From Paludibacter sp. (lineage in GTDB: Bacteria; Bacteroidota; Bacteroidia; Bacteroidales; Paludibacteraceae): a stretch of DNA of 64,000 bases. Positions 24,481-33,205 of this stretch are shown in pieces (the first letter of the stretch is position 1; each line of letters opens with the position of its first letter). The notes beneath the pieces are model-generated. The model saw nothing but the letters and a program-made list of their open reading frames with translations, made no database searches and was not told the DNA's origin. A program made the translations under genes and the position numbers. The DNA is taken from contig JAQTUE010000004.1 of assembly GCA_028710415.1 (NCBI GenBank), forward strand, positions 1 through 64,000. The letters run 5' to 3'.

Positions 24481-25569
24481 ATGAAAAAAAACGTTTTCCA
24501 TTTAATTAGTTGTACATTATTCATTTTTCTGTTATCAGGTTGTGACAAAGGTGCAGATATTAATCAAAACAATTCAGGAAACCTGGATTTTAGTATTGAT
24601 TCCATATATAATCTCACTCAAACTTCTGTGACCATAAAAGCTACCTTAACTACTCAGGGTATAGATAAAATCATAACAGGATTACATGTAGAATACTACA
24701 AAGAGAATGGCGATAAATTGGTTAACGGAATAAAAAAACAGTCATTCGACCAGAAGGAAGGTACTGTCGTGATGACTATTACAAACCTGGAGCCCAATAC
24801 AGTATATTATATAACTCCCTGGACCGATCTTACTCCCGGTTCCAATCATTATGTGGAATATATTAACGATATGACGGCTCCGACCAAAGAAGTTTCATTT
24901 ATGACTCATGGAGAGTTGCCAAAGACAGGAACAGTAAAAGATTTTGATGGAAATATGTATCATTACATAACTATCGGTACTCAAACCTGGATGGTAGAGA
25001 ATTTAAAAACAAAGCACTTAAGGTCAGGATTGCAACTTAATAATCTAAAAGATAGTATTTCACGGACAAATACTGAATTTGGATATTGCTATTATAACAA
25101 TGATACTACCTATTACAACAAATATGGATGTATTTATAGCAGAGGTGTTGCCAACTCTTACATTGCCCCCGGAGGCTGGCATGTACCTACTATGAAAGAT
25201 TGGTTTACTTTAGAAAGTTATTTGATTGCCAATGGGTATAACTATGATAAATCAACACATAATAATGGGATTGCAAAATCACTGGCTTCGCAAACTAATG
25301 ACTGGAAATCAGATTATCATAATACCGGATGTATCACATCTAATCTCACTCTAAATAACTCTTCGGGCTTTACTGCACTCCCTGAGGGAAATCGTAATAA
25401 CAACGGAATGTATTCAGACGTTGGAAGCAGTTGTTATTTCTGGAGTTTGAGCCAAAATTCTCAGCTAATTAATTGTATGATATTATTTTCAGTTTCAAGT
25501 AGTACTTATGATGTTGAATCTTTTGATGTTAATGGAATGTATATTCGGTGCATAAGAGATAATAATTAA
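24481..25569 (+). CDS. FISUMP-domain lipoprotein
   Basis: A 362-residue protein. The lipobox 'LLSGC' places the lipidated Cys at residue 21. Residues about 35-140 form an Ig/fibronectin-III-like domain ('SIDSIYNLTQTSVTIKATLT' to 'TPTKEVSFMTHGELP'). The rest is a FISUMP domain: 'GTVKDFDGNMYHYITIGTQTWMVENLK' through 'GGWHVPTMKDWFTLESYL' to the terminal 'YIRCIRD'. This module is widespread in secreted Bacteroidota and Fibrobacter proteins and is linked to C-type-lectin-like surface roles; its ligand is unknown. Monocistronic. Confidence 0.85.
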   Translation: MKKNVFHLISCTLFIFLLSGCDKGADINQNNSGNLDFSIDSIYNLTQTSVTIKATLTTQGIDKIITGLHVEYYKENGDKLVNGIKKQSFDQKEGTVVMTITNLEPNTVYYITPWTDLTPGSNHYVEYINDMTAPTKEVSFMTHGELPKTGTVKDFDGNMYHYITIGTQTWMVENLKTKHLRSGLQLNNLKDSISRTNTEFGYCYYNNDTTYYNKYGCIYSRGVANSYIAPGGWHVPTMKDWFTLESYLIANGYNYDKSTHNNGIAKSLASQTNDWKSDYHNTGCITSNLTLNNSSGFTALPEGNRNNNGMYSDVGSSCYFWSLSQNSQLINCMILFSVSSSTYDVESFDVNGMYIRCIRDNN

Positions 25570-25940
25570 TACACTAAAGAAATATGTAGTTTAGAGAATT
25601 GCAACCTGGACTGAAGATAAAAGAAGATAATAACTTCAATAATAACAGTTGAAAACTTTACTATTATTCATATAAATCATATTAAGTACAGCTCAAGCTA
25701 AGCTTCATTAAACTTAAGTTATCCATTGGTTTGTATTAAAAAAAACCGGACGAAAAGGGGAGATAATGATTGAGGAGAGGGAAATAAAAAAGAATAGCAC
25801 CCAATCCATATTTAATGGGACAGACCAAAGGCTGTAGTCAGGCACTATTCGGATGCAAACATAAATATAAAAAGACAGTTTACAAAAGAAAAGTAATATT
25901 ATTTCATGAATATTAGAGCTCCTTACAAATAAATAATTGA
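25570..25940. other. Gene-free gap
   Basis: About 370 AT-rich bases. No ORF, repeat or clear promoter was recognised here. Confidence 0.4.
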
Positions 25941-27191
25941 ATGACAGAACAATTTGAACAGCTGATTACAAACTATAAAGCAGATTACGAAAGTGTTTAC
26001 AATACCTGGTTTATTAATAACGATGACCGGTTAAAAGCATTCCGCTCTATACGCAGGGGTGTACAACAGGTAATAGGTGACATAAAAGAAAATAAATTCC
26101 CCAATGACTTTAAAGGAAGCTCGTTGGAGATTGTGCTGTCGTGTGTTGCTGAACAGAAGCAGGTCTTTGTAGGAGTTGCCCACCCTTTTTACTGGAAACC
26201 AAAATTGCGGATACCGGATATCTACGAGAATGAAAAAAATAAAAAAGCATTCGGTCAGTTTCTGGAGAATTGCTTTGATTACAATACCAAGGGAGATGTC
26301 ATACTAAAAGAAATAATAAAGCTTGACAATCTGAAGATTAAAGGGCTTGGACCTGCTGTAGCAAGCATATTGTATTTTTTGCATCCTACCATCCTACCTC
26401 CTTGTAATACAGCCATTATGAAGGGTTACAACCTTTTATTCAATGACAAGAAGAAGTTGGGTTCCTGGAGTGAATACTTAAAAATGCGTGAAGTGCTGAT
26501 TGAAACAAACGAAAAATACAAACATTTGCTTTCAAATGACCTCGGTGCGTTTACCGGATTGCTCTTTGAAATTGGCGCAGGAAAAATGATTGCGTGTGAT
26601 CGTAATTTCATAACGGAAGAAGATGTTGCCAACTATGAAAAGCAAGCAGCAAAAAGGCGCAAAGAAGTTGAAAGTGAGCAATTGGAAGAAAACCTGCATA
26701 CTGAAATGCAGTTCCGGCTCTTAAAGATCGGGAATGCCCTAGGGTATGATGTGATCAGTGCTTCGAACGATCGCTCCAAATCTTATCAGGGAAAGAACTT
26801 CTCTTCATTGAGCCTGACTGCTTTTCCCAAAATGGATATGAGCAAAGATACGTATTCTACTGTTGGATTAATAGATATCGTCTGGTTTGAGAAAGGGACC
26901 GGTAAGCCAATATGCGCCTTTGAGGTTGAGAAAAGCACCTCCATATATTCCGGTATCTTAAGATTGACCGATTTGGATTATTCCTTCACAGAAACTGAAC
27001 AACATTTATACATTGTTCTGCCTGATATTCGTGAAAGGGAAGTGGTCATGCAGCTATCAAGGCCATCAATCAAAAGCAGCCGGACAAAAATTCAGTACAT
27101 ATTATTCTCAGATTTAAGGAATCATTGTGAGGCACTTTGTAAATTTGGAGATAGCCATGACATACTCAAGAAAATAGCAAGGACTGTTTAA
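25941..27191 (+). CDS. Restriction-endonuclease-like protein with helix-hairpin-helix region
   Basis: A 416-residue protein. The N-terminal half is helical, with '[19 protein letters not shown]' (131-149) resembling a helix-hairpin-helix DNA-binding turn. After a charged helix (about 230-255), the C-terminal half has a nuclease-like core: 'GLIDIVWF' with Asp312, then '[22 protein letters not shown]' with Glu328 and Glu330-Lys331. 'FEVExST...SGLxRLxDL' is familiar from orphan type II-like and Mrr-like endonucleases. No methyltransferase gene adjoins it, so it either acts on modified or foreign DNA or is an orphan. The fold is inferred by pattern. Confidence 0.65.
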   Translation: MTEQFEQLITNYKADYESVYNTWFINNDDRLKAFRSIRRGVQQVIGDIKENKFPNDFKGSSLEIVLSCVAEQKQVFVGVAHPFYWKPKLRIPDIYENEKNKKAFGQFLENCFDYNTKGDVILKEIIKLDNLKIKGLGPAVASILYFLHPTILPPCNTAIMKGYNLLFNDKKKLGSWSEYLKMREVLIETNEKYKHLLSNDLGAFTGLLFEIGAGKMIACDRNFITEEDVANYEKQAAKRRKEVESEQLEENLHTEMQFRLLKIGNALGYDVISASNDRSKSYQGKNFSSLSLTAFPKMDMSKDTYSTVGLIDIVWFEKGTGKPICAFEVEKSTSIYSGILRLTDLDYSFTETEQHLYIVLPDIREREVVMQLSRPSIKSSRTKIQYILFSDLRNHCEALCKFGDSHDILKKIARTV

Positions 27192-27559
27192 AATAAGCCG
27201 GATTCTAAGAAATAATGAATTGGATAGTTCTTCCGGAACATCCTTGATTAAATTAAAAATGGGGATAATGATTGCCGGGAATCAACAAAAAGCGTCAACA
27301 ATTGTTCCACTAATTTAAATTGCATAACCTGAATCATCTGAAAAAGTATGAACATAAACAAATAATGCTTCATATAGAAGCAGCGTTTAATTCCGTTGAG
27401 GGTTGGTTTATCAAAAAAAGATACTATTTATTTTCCTTCACTTAAATACAAATTACATGATTTAGTGTAATAAAACAGATTATCTTATAGTTTATCAGGC
27501 ACGGATTTCAGAACCACATTCGTTGGGGTCTATACTATAAACAATTAAAAAATAATCAC
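27192..27559. other. Gene-free gap
   Basis: About 370 bases before the CBM protein. A loose two-part repeat TTACATGATTTAGTGTAA occurs near 27454 but lacks the spacing of the direct-repeat activator sites found elsewhere. Nothing else was recognised. Confidence 0.4.
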
Positions 27560-28318
27560 ATGAAAAAGCTCTTTGTGTTTTTGTGCTGCCTGATTACAGG
27601 CATGTTTGGTTACAATGTTTCAAATGCCCAGACAACGGTTATCCGTTTTATGGTTGAACTTCCCGGACAGGGAATATCCCGGGACTCGGCGGTATATCTT
27701 GCCGGTAGTTTTAATGGTTGGAATCCGAACGATGAAAACTACAGGATGATCCGGGAGGATAGCCGCCATTACAAACTGGATGTACCTTGTTTTGCCGGTA
27801 AAAACTACGAGTACAAATATACCCTTGGTGGTTGGGAACGTGTTGAGAAAAACATTGAAGGAAAGGATATTGACAATCGTAAATTTACGTCCACAAAAAG
27901 ATTAAAGATTAAAGATCAGGTTGTGTCATGGAATGTGCCGGCTCCTAAGAAAGAAACTCAAGATCCGCTTGCAGGCATGTTGAGCAATGAACAAATTGAG
28001 CAGATGGTACAAATTAAAGATTCTATTACTAAAAATCTGGCTCCCGCCATTCCTCAGTTGATGGGTATATTGCAGAAGGTTAATATGAATTTACTGGCTG
28101 ACGAGCCCGATCTGGCTCTTGGAAAGCAATACAATACCGAAGCGGTTGGAGTAGTTGCTACAATATTAGAGTCGCTTACAAATACGTTGATGAAGGTGAT
28201 GGATGTGCTAACTCCCGAACAAAAGCAAAAGATGCGGGATGCGATGAAGAATTCGACGAATCCCGGCGATCTTATAAATATGATAACCAATGCAAAAGCG
28301 TCAACAACCGGAAAATAA
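27560..28318 (+). CDS. Secreted protein with AMPK-type glycogen-binding (CBM48-like) domain
   Basis: A 252-residue protein. Signal peptide with likely cleavage after 'SNAQ' (residue 24). Residues about 26-128 form an E-set/CBM20-48-like domain: 'AVYLAGSFNGWNPNDENYRM' and 'HYKLDVPCFAGKNYEYKYTLGGWERVEKNIEG' show the usual W-N and Y-E-Y-K-Y positions that hold alpha-glucans. The remainder is a helical tail that ends in Met-rich sequence with no known domain. It may bind starch-like glycans at the cell surface or act as a structural module. It is monocistronic. Confidence 0.75.
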   Translation: MKKLFVFLCCLITGMFGYNVSNAQTTVIRFMVELPGQGISRDSAVYLAGSFNGWNPNDENYRMIREDSRHYKLDVPCFAGKNYEYKYTLGGWERVEKNIEGKDIDNRKFTSTKRLKIKDQVVSWNVPAPKKETQDPLAGMLSNEQIEQMVQIKDSITKNLAPAIPQLMGILQKVNMNLLADEPDLALGKQYNTEAVGVVATILESLTNTLMKVMDVLTPEQKQKMRDAMKNSTNPGDLINMITNAKASTTGK

Positions 28319-28546
28319 TATTATGATGATTCCTGTTTTATATAATGTGTAATTGTTGCACAAGGCCTCGATAATCAACTTCTAAAAGGTTTATCGCTTT
28401 AACCAAACGTTGGTAAAAAAGGGTATAAGAAAATGGAACAATTAAATACGACTTGATATCCTGTTTATTACATAAAATACAATCATATTAAACGAAACAA
28501 AGAATCCATTTGATTATAATCTATTAATTAACGAAAGGGAACTAAC

Positions 28547-29395
28547 ATGATTACAGATAAAGAAACAAACACGATTTATTTTTCTGAAAAGCTCATTGAA
28601 CAGTCACCTGAAATTGCCAATCAAATTTCAAGCAGTATAAAACTTTTCGGGGCTGATTGCAGATTCCTACCCGGTACAAAAGATATCTGGGCCAGGGATT
28701 ATATGCCGGTACAGGTTAATAAGCATAAACTGGTCCAATATACCTTTTATCCGGATTACCTCCTGGATTATGAATATCTTAAATCGGAACCGGAGAGCAT
28801 ATGCGATGATCTTAAATTGAATACTATCAAGTCGGATATCGTACTGGATGGCGGTAATGTAGTGAAATCGGACAATTGTGTGATTATGACCGATAAAATT
28901 GTGATTGAAAATATACACAAATACAACAAAGAGCAGCTGCTGTCTAAATTAAGGGATCTGTTTGAAGTTGAGAAAATAGTATTAATACCCTGGGATCATG
29001 GCGAAAGGTATGGCCATGCCGATGGAATGGTCCGGTTTATTGATAATGAAACTGTTTTACTACAGGGGTATTACAATACACGCAAGGACCTTTTTATCGA
29101 TGATTTTATAGAAACCCTGTTGGACTCTTTAAAAAAGAATCATCTGAAGTATGAATTTTTAGATATTGATTACTCAGAAAAGATAAATGCGAAGTTTGCC
29201 TATCTGAATTATTTACAAACAAAAGACTTTATTCTGTTGCCTTCATTGGGTATCGAAAAGGATGACGAAGCGTTGGAGGCAGAGATTAAGAAATATTTTC
29301 CGGATTATACCGATAGGATTCAAAAAATCAAGATGAATTCAATCATTGCTAAAGGTGGTGCGTTAAACTGTATTTCCTGGACGATAAAAGAGTAA
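28547..29395 (+). CDS. Agmatine deiminase / peptidylarginine deiminase-fold enzyme, compact
   Basis: A 282-residue protein of the guanidino-group-modifying family. Key landmarks: 'WARDYMP' with Asp51, 'VLDGGNVV', 'HADGMVRFID' and the terminal catalytic Cys275 in 'GGALNCISW'. The known family hydrolyses agmatine or arginine side chains to N-carbamoyl products and ammonia. Typical agmatine deiminases are about 340-370 residues; this one is some 60-80 shorter, mainly because the N-terminus starts close to the WxRD motif, so the substrate may differ. It stands alone, without polyamine genes nearby. Confidence 0.75.
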   Translation: MITDKETNTIYFSEKLIEQSPEIANQISSSIKLFGADCRFLPGTKDIWARDYMPVQVNKHKLVQYTFYPDYLLDYEYLKSEPESICDDLKLNTIKSDIVLDGGNVVKSDNCVIMTDKIVIENIHKYNKEQLLSKLRDLFEVEKIVLIPWDHGERYGHADGMVRFIDNETVLLQGYYNTRKDLFIDDFIETLLDSLKKNHLKYEFLDIDYSEKINAKFAYLNYLQTKDFILLPSLGIEKDDEALEAEIKKYFPDYTDRIQKIKMNSIIAKGGALNCISWTIKE

Positions 29396-29476
29396 CTTTT
29401 AGTGGGAGGGTTTAGGTTGAAACTAACGCTGGTTTAATTACAGTAAAGCGTAACCTGTGCTGAAAATACGAATAAT

Positions 29477-29497
29477 GGTATCGCAAAATGCGATACC
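29477..29497. repeat. 21-bp perfect palindrome upstream of the ORF6N gene
   Basis: GGTATCGCA (29477-29485), AAA, TGCGATACC (29489-29497). It is a candidate operator or a scar of another ORF6N copy; a degenerate relative (GTCGCAAAATGAGATATC) lies near 24279. Confidence 0.6.
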
Positions 29498-29544
29498 AAT
29501 TAATGATTCTATTCAAAGATAAAAGAATATGTTCCGTCCAATGA

Positions 29545-30276
29545 GATTGTAATCCCGAATCGTTTCGTTTTCAACTTACCGAAGTTGAATTTTCTAACTT
29601 GAGGTCACAAATTGTGACCTCAAGTTGGGGTGGAATACGATATCTTCCATATGTATTCACTGAACAAGGTATCTCTATGCTTTCGGCTGTACTAAGGAGC
29701 GAAACAGCCATCACGACTAGCATACGGATCATCAATGCTTTTGTGGAGATGCGTAAATTTATTATGAATAATGCGTTGTTGTTCCAACGTTTGGAAAGTG
29801 TAGTACAGAAGCAACTTGAAACTGAAAAACGAATTGATCGGATCTGGGATGCACTGGACAGCGGATCAGCAAAACCAAAACAGGGTGTTTTTTATGATGG
29901 GCAAATGTATGATGCCTATATGTTTGTGTCGGATTTGATTAAGAGCGCTAATAATTCATTGATCCTGATTGATAATTATGTGGATGACACAGTACTTACT
30001 TTATTTACTAAACGACAACTGAATGTACCGCTGATAATCTACACAAAACAGATAAGCAAACAATTGCAATTGGATCTTGTCAAACACAATGAACAATACC
30101 CTGTAGTAGAGATATATGAATTTAAACAATCTCACGACCGTTTTTTGATCGTGGACGGTAAGGATATTTATCACTTTGGAGCATCACTCAAGGACCTTGG
30201 AAAAAAGTGGTTTGCTTTCTCTAAATTCGATCAGGGAGCAATAGAAATGTTGGGCAAACTGGGAAAAATGAAATAA
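29545..30276 (+). pseudogene. ORF6N-domain DNA-binding protein with PLD-like C-terminus, 5' end lost
   Basis: The frame opens at 29545 after a stop and reads 'NPESFRFQLTEVEFSNLRSQ' into 'SSWGGIRYLPYVFTEQGISM', an ORF6N (KilA-N relative) domain, but the first about 60 residues of the family are missing and upstream frames are broken. A TTG at 29599 could start a 225-residue product. The C-terminal part 'HDRFLIVDGKDIYHFGASLKDLG' looks like a single phospholipase-D-type motif, seen in ORF6N proteins of this type. The family is phage-derived. Probably a decayed gene, although the 3' part remains open. Confidence 0.65.
29596..29626. repeat. 31-bp perfect palindrome inside the ORF6N gene
   Basis: AACTTGAGGTCACAA (29596-29610), a central A, then its exact reverse complement (29612-29626). 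It encodes 'NLRSQIVTSS' of the ORF6N domain. The length of perfect match is far beyond chance. Confidence 0.9.
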
Positions 30277-30291
30277 TAGAAAGAACAGAAA

Positions 30292-30978
30292 ATGGAAAGA
30301 ATTAAAATACTTGTAGTGGGATCAGGAAAATTAGCAACTGCTATATTAACTTCTGAGTTATCATTTCAAACCTGTGAAGTCTTAAAATGGGAGACGCAGT
30401 ATAAAACTTTGCAGGATAAGGCAATCATAGTGCATGCCGGTTCAGGAAGACAACTGGAGGAGTGTTTTGAATTCTGTACAAGGACAAAGTCTGTATTCAT
30501 TGAGCTTTCAACAGGATTAGAAACAGAAACAATGAACCCTGAATTTCCACTTATCATTTGTCCCAACACGTCAATCCTGATATTGAAAACATTGAATATG
30601 CTAAAAAAAGCAGGCTGGTATTTTGAGAATTACAACATTACTATCACAGAATCCCATCAATCAGCAAAAATAACTGAACCCGGGACTGCCTATGCCTTTG
30701 CCAGGGCATTAAAATTTCCAACCGGGAATATCGTGTCCATACGGGACCGTGAAGTTCAACGAACTGAAACACGAATACCGGTGGAATACCTGGATAAACA
30801 TGCCTATCATAAAATTGTAATTCAAGATGGGAATGACGAAGTGACCATAGAAACAAAAGTCCTGGGACATGATTCGTATGCGAAAGGTGTTAAGAAGATT
30901 ATTGATAGCGTTTTAAACTACAAGTTGGAAAACAAAAAGTATATGATTTATGATTTAATTGATAATGATATGTTGTAA
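30292..30978 (+). CDS. DapB-like dinucleotide-binding reductase
   Basis: A 228-residue protein, 15 bases after the ORF6N frame. A Rossmann start 'KILVVGSGKLATAI' binds NAD(P). The C-terminal half 'ITITESHQSAKITEPGTAYAFARAL' mirrors the DapB motif 'ExHHxxKxDxPSGTAxxxA', with Lys and Thr kept but the His pair changed to His-Gln. True dihydrodipicolinate reductases are about 240-270 residues. The changed motif suggests a paralogue with a different substrate rather than the lysine-pathway enzyme. No other lysine genes are nearby. Confidence 0.65.
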   Translation: MERIKILVVGSGKLATAILTSELSFQTCEVLKWETQYKTLQDKAIIVHAGSGRQLEECFEFCTRTKSVFIELSTGLETETMNPEFPLIICPNTSILILKTLNMLKKAGWYFENYNITITESHQSAKITEPGTAYAFARALKFPTGNIVSIRDREVQRTETRIPVEYLDKHAYHKIVIQDGNDEVTIETKVLGHDSYAKGVKKIIDSVLNYKLENKKYMIYDLIDNDML

Positions 30979-31213
30979 CTAAATTAAATACTTAGTTCCA
31001 GTATCAAACTCTGCAATTAAAAAAATATAGATTACCAGAAAATATATCATTTCCTTTTCACCTGAATATCTGTGATGCATAAGCATTCCAAAATCTTATA
31101 TAAGTATTGGAAATGATATAATGTCCTATTTTGTATAAGAATAGAACGCTGATTTTCGCTGATCTAGCTGATTTTAACGGATTCTTTTATCATATAGATT
31201 TTATTCGGATTAA

Positions 31214-31270
31214 AACTCCAACAAGTTGGAGTTGATCAATATAGAGAAATCGATTCCAACTTGTTGGAAT
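31214..31270. repeat. Pair of related perfect palindromes
   Basis: AACTCCAAC-AA-GTTGGAGTT (31214-31233) and ATTCCAAC-TT-GTTGGAAT (31253-31270) share the core CCAAC..GTTGG. They sit in the 889-base gap 30979-31867, inside low-complexity sequence with repeated CGCTGATTT and ATCCGC words at 31148-31320. No gene is seen in the gap. Confidence 0.8.
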
Positions 31271-31532
31271 AAGATCCGTTATTAATCCGCCAAATCTGTG
31301 AGTATCCGCGTTATATTCTTCTGAATTCAATATGGGATATTTAATTGTTCCACCTACTTAACTTCAATTCCCGATAAGTATAATTATCCGGTTACTTCTA
31401 TTCTATTTCCATTTTTACTCCGGAAATACAAAACCTTTCTAATCCTTCCAATGTTATAATTATCAGCTGTATTGACCTGGTCCTCAAGAGACAAAAGAGG
31501 CGAAATGACTCAAATTCAGTTTTGAATGTGTG

Positions 31533-31596
31533 AATCATGTAATTTATAGTGATAATTATGTAACAATTAATTCCTTAAAGTTCCTGAATTTTGCAT
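31533..31596 (+). promoter_or_regulatory. Direct-repeat activator site with -7 box, copy B
   Basis: AATCATGTAAT (31533-31543) and AATTATGTAAC (31554-31564), 21 bases apart and preceded by GTGTG, then exactly 25 bases to TTTGCAT (31590-31596). The next gene starts at 31868, which implies a leader of about 260 bases. Confidence 0.75.
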
Positions 31597-31867
31597 ATTA
31601 ATCATTTATTAAAAGAACAAACTGAAAGATGATACAATAATGTCTATTGCATTCAGTTTTATAATAATAACTGAGTTTCGGCATTCACTCTTGAAATTGC
31701 CCAAGCATTTGATAGATGTTGTCGATTATAAATTTGTAAATACGAAGGATAGTTCAGAATTTTCAACCATATTTCACCCTTGAAAAATAATAAATCATCA
31801 ATATTCAACGCATTAAACAGGACACTTGGACTATTAATGCATATTACAAACCAAAAAACTCAAAAAA

Positions 31868-32746
31868 ATGAAAGCAATCAAATCTTATGTAATTATTGCA
31901 GCACTCGCAATTGCAACGGTATCGTGTGTTGAGAATTCAAGTAAGTACAAAACAGCCATTGCACAGCGTGATTCTTTAGAGCAAGTGAAGCAGGCTTTAG
32001 ATTCCAATTACAACCAAACACTTGTCGTTCTGAATGATATTGAAAACGGATTCTCCGAGATCAATCAGAAAGAAAAAGACATGAAGGTTAATTTGAAAGG
32101 GGTAGAAGGGAATACAACCAATAAAAGGCAACTGATAGCAGCTCAAATGACTGCGATCAAAGAAGGCATCGAACAAAACAAAGCAAAAATTGCGGAACTA
32201 CGGAAGTTGGCAGCTAAGAAAGGAAGAATGAACAGCAAACTTGAAGGAACGATCAAGCGCCTGCAAACAGAAATGGATGAAAAAGTAGTCCAGATTCAAA
32301 CCTTACAGGCAGAGCTTGAACAGAAAAATATTAAGATTACTGAACTGAACACGACTGTGGATAGCCAGAGTAAGAATATTGCTGAACAACAAAATGTGTT
32401 GGAACAGCAAAAATCCACATTAAAGGCACAAGATGCGGATCTTAATGCTGTATGGTACTGTGTTGAAACGTCTCAAAAACTTAAAGCAGCGAAGATCATA
32501 TCAGGTGGTGGACTTTTTCAGGCTAAGAAAGTGATGGATACTGATTTTGATAAGAAAAACTTTACCCAGGTGGACTTACGAAACATTTCATCTATCCCTA
32601 CCAATAGTAAGAAGGTAACAATTCTCTCGACTCACCCTAAAAACAGTTATAATCTGGTAACAGGGACTGACAAGAAAATTACCATCGAGATTACCAATCC
32701 TTCGAAATTCTGGAGTGTATCAAAATATCTAGTGGTACAAAAATAG
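31868..32746 (+). CDS. Coiled-coil lipoprotein
   Basis: A 292-residue protein. The lipobox 'IATVSC' places the lipidated Cys at residue 20. Residues about 30-190 are a nearly continuous coiled coil rich in Gln, Lys, Glu and Leu ('KLEGTIKRLQTEMDEKVVQIQTLQAELEQK'). The last about 100 residues form a compact beta-rich domain ('VDLRNISSIPTNSKKVTILSTHPKNSY' to 'WSVSKYLVVQK'). Similar lipoproteins are common in Bacteroidota and of unknown role, perhaps spanning the periplasm. Its promoter shares the direct-repeat site with uspA and mini-lipoprotein 1, and a terminator follows. Confidence 0.75.
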   Translation: MKAIKSYVIIAALAIATVSCVENSSKYKTAIAQRDSLEQVKQALDSNYNQTLVVLNDIENGFSEINQKEKDMKVNLKGVEGNTTNKRQLIAAQMTAIKEGIEQNKAKIAELRKLAAKKGRMNSKLEGTIKRLQTEMDEKVVQIQTLQAELEQKNIKITELNTTVDSQSKNIAEQQNVLEQQKSTLKAQDADLNAVWYCVETSQKLKAAKIISGGGLFQAKKVMDTDFDKKNFTQVDLRNISSIPTNSKKVTILSTHPKNSYNLVTGTDKKITIEITNPSKFWSVSKYLVVQK

Positions 32747-32873
32747 ATGTATTGTAAGAAACAGTATTTAGATAAATGACCTATTATGTTTCAGGTAGGG
32801 AAAATGTCAATTCACAATTAAATTGATGATTCTTATTCCCGATATGAAACATATTATTTTGAAATTAGTAGTT

Positions 32874-32910
32874 AACACCCTTTTGGAACAAAATCCAAAA
32901 GGGTGTTTTC
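32874..32910 (+). terminator. Rho-independent terminator after the coiled-coil lipoprotein
   Basis: AACACCCTTTTGGA (32874-32887) pairs with TCCAAAAGGGTGTT (32894-32907), followed by TT. It lies in the gap 32747-33205, which holds nothing else recognised. Confidence 0.85.
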
Positions 32911-33205
32911 GTTAGGGATTAAGACTTCAGGTTGAAAAGTAATTTGATATCAATAATTTAAGCACTGGAAAGGATATAATATTCTCTTGAATTTATAATT
33001 CGACATATAATTTTTCCAATTACCAAATAAAACGGGAAGGAGTATTTCAACAACCATATGAAGAAGAAAATTCAAAACCATTTCAGCTTGCATAAACTTA
33101 TCTGTCTTTACAATGTTATCTTTATATAATTTTAATCATAAGCAAAATATCTAACTCTCTCTCTCTTAAAAATAAGATAAAACAAACCCCGTGAACGAAT
33201 ATCAG

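Noticed and set aside
27440..27500. Fourth copy of the direct-repeat activator site
   Set aside because: TTACATGATTTAGTGTAA has similar words but neither the 21-base repeat spacing nor a TTTG box 25 bases further on.
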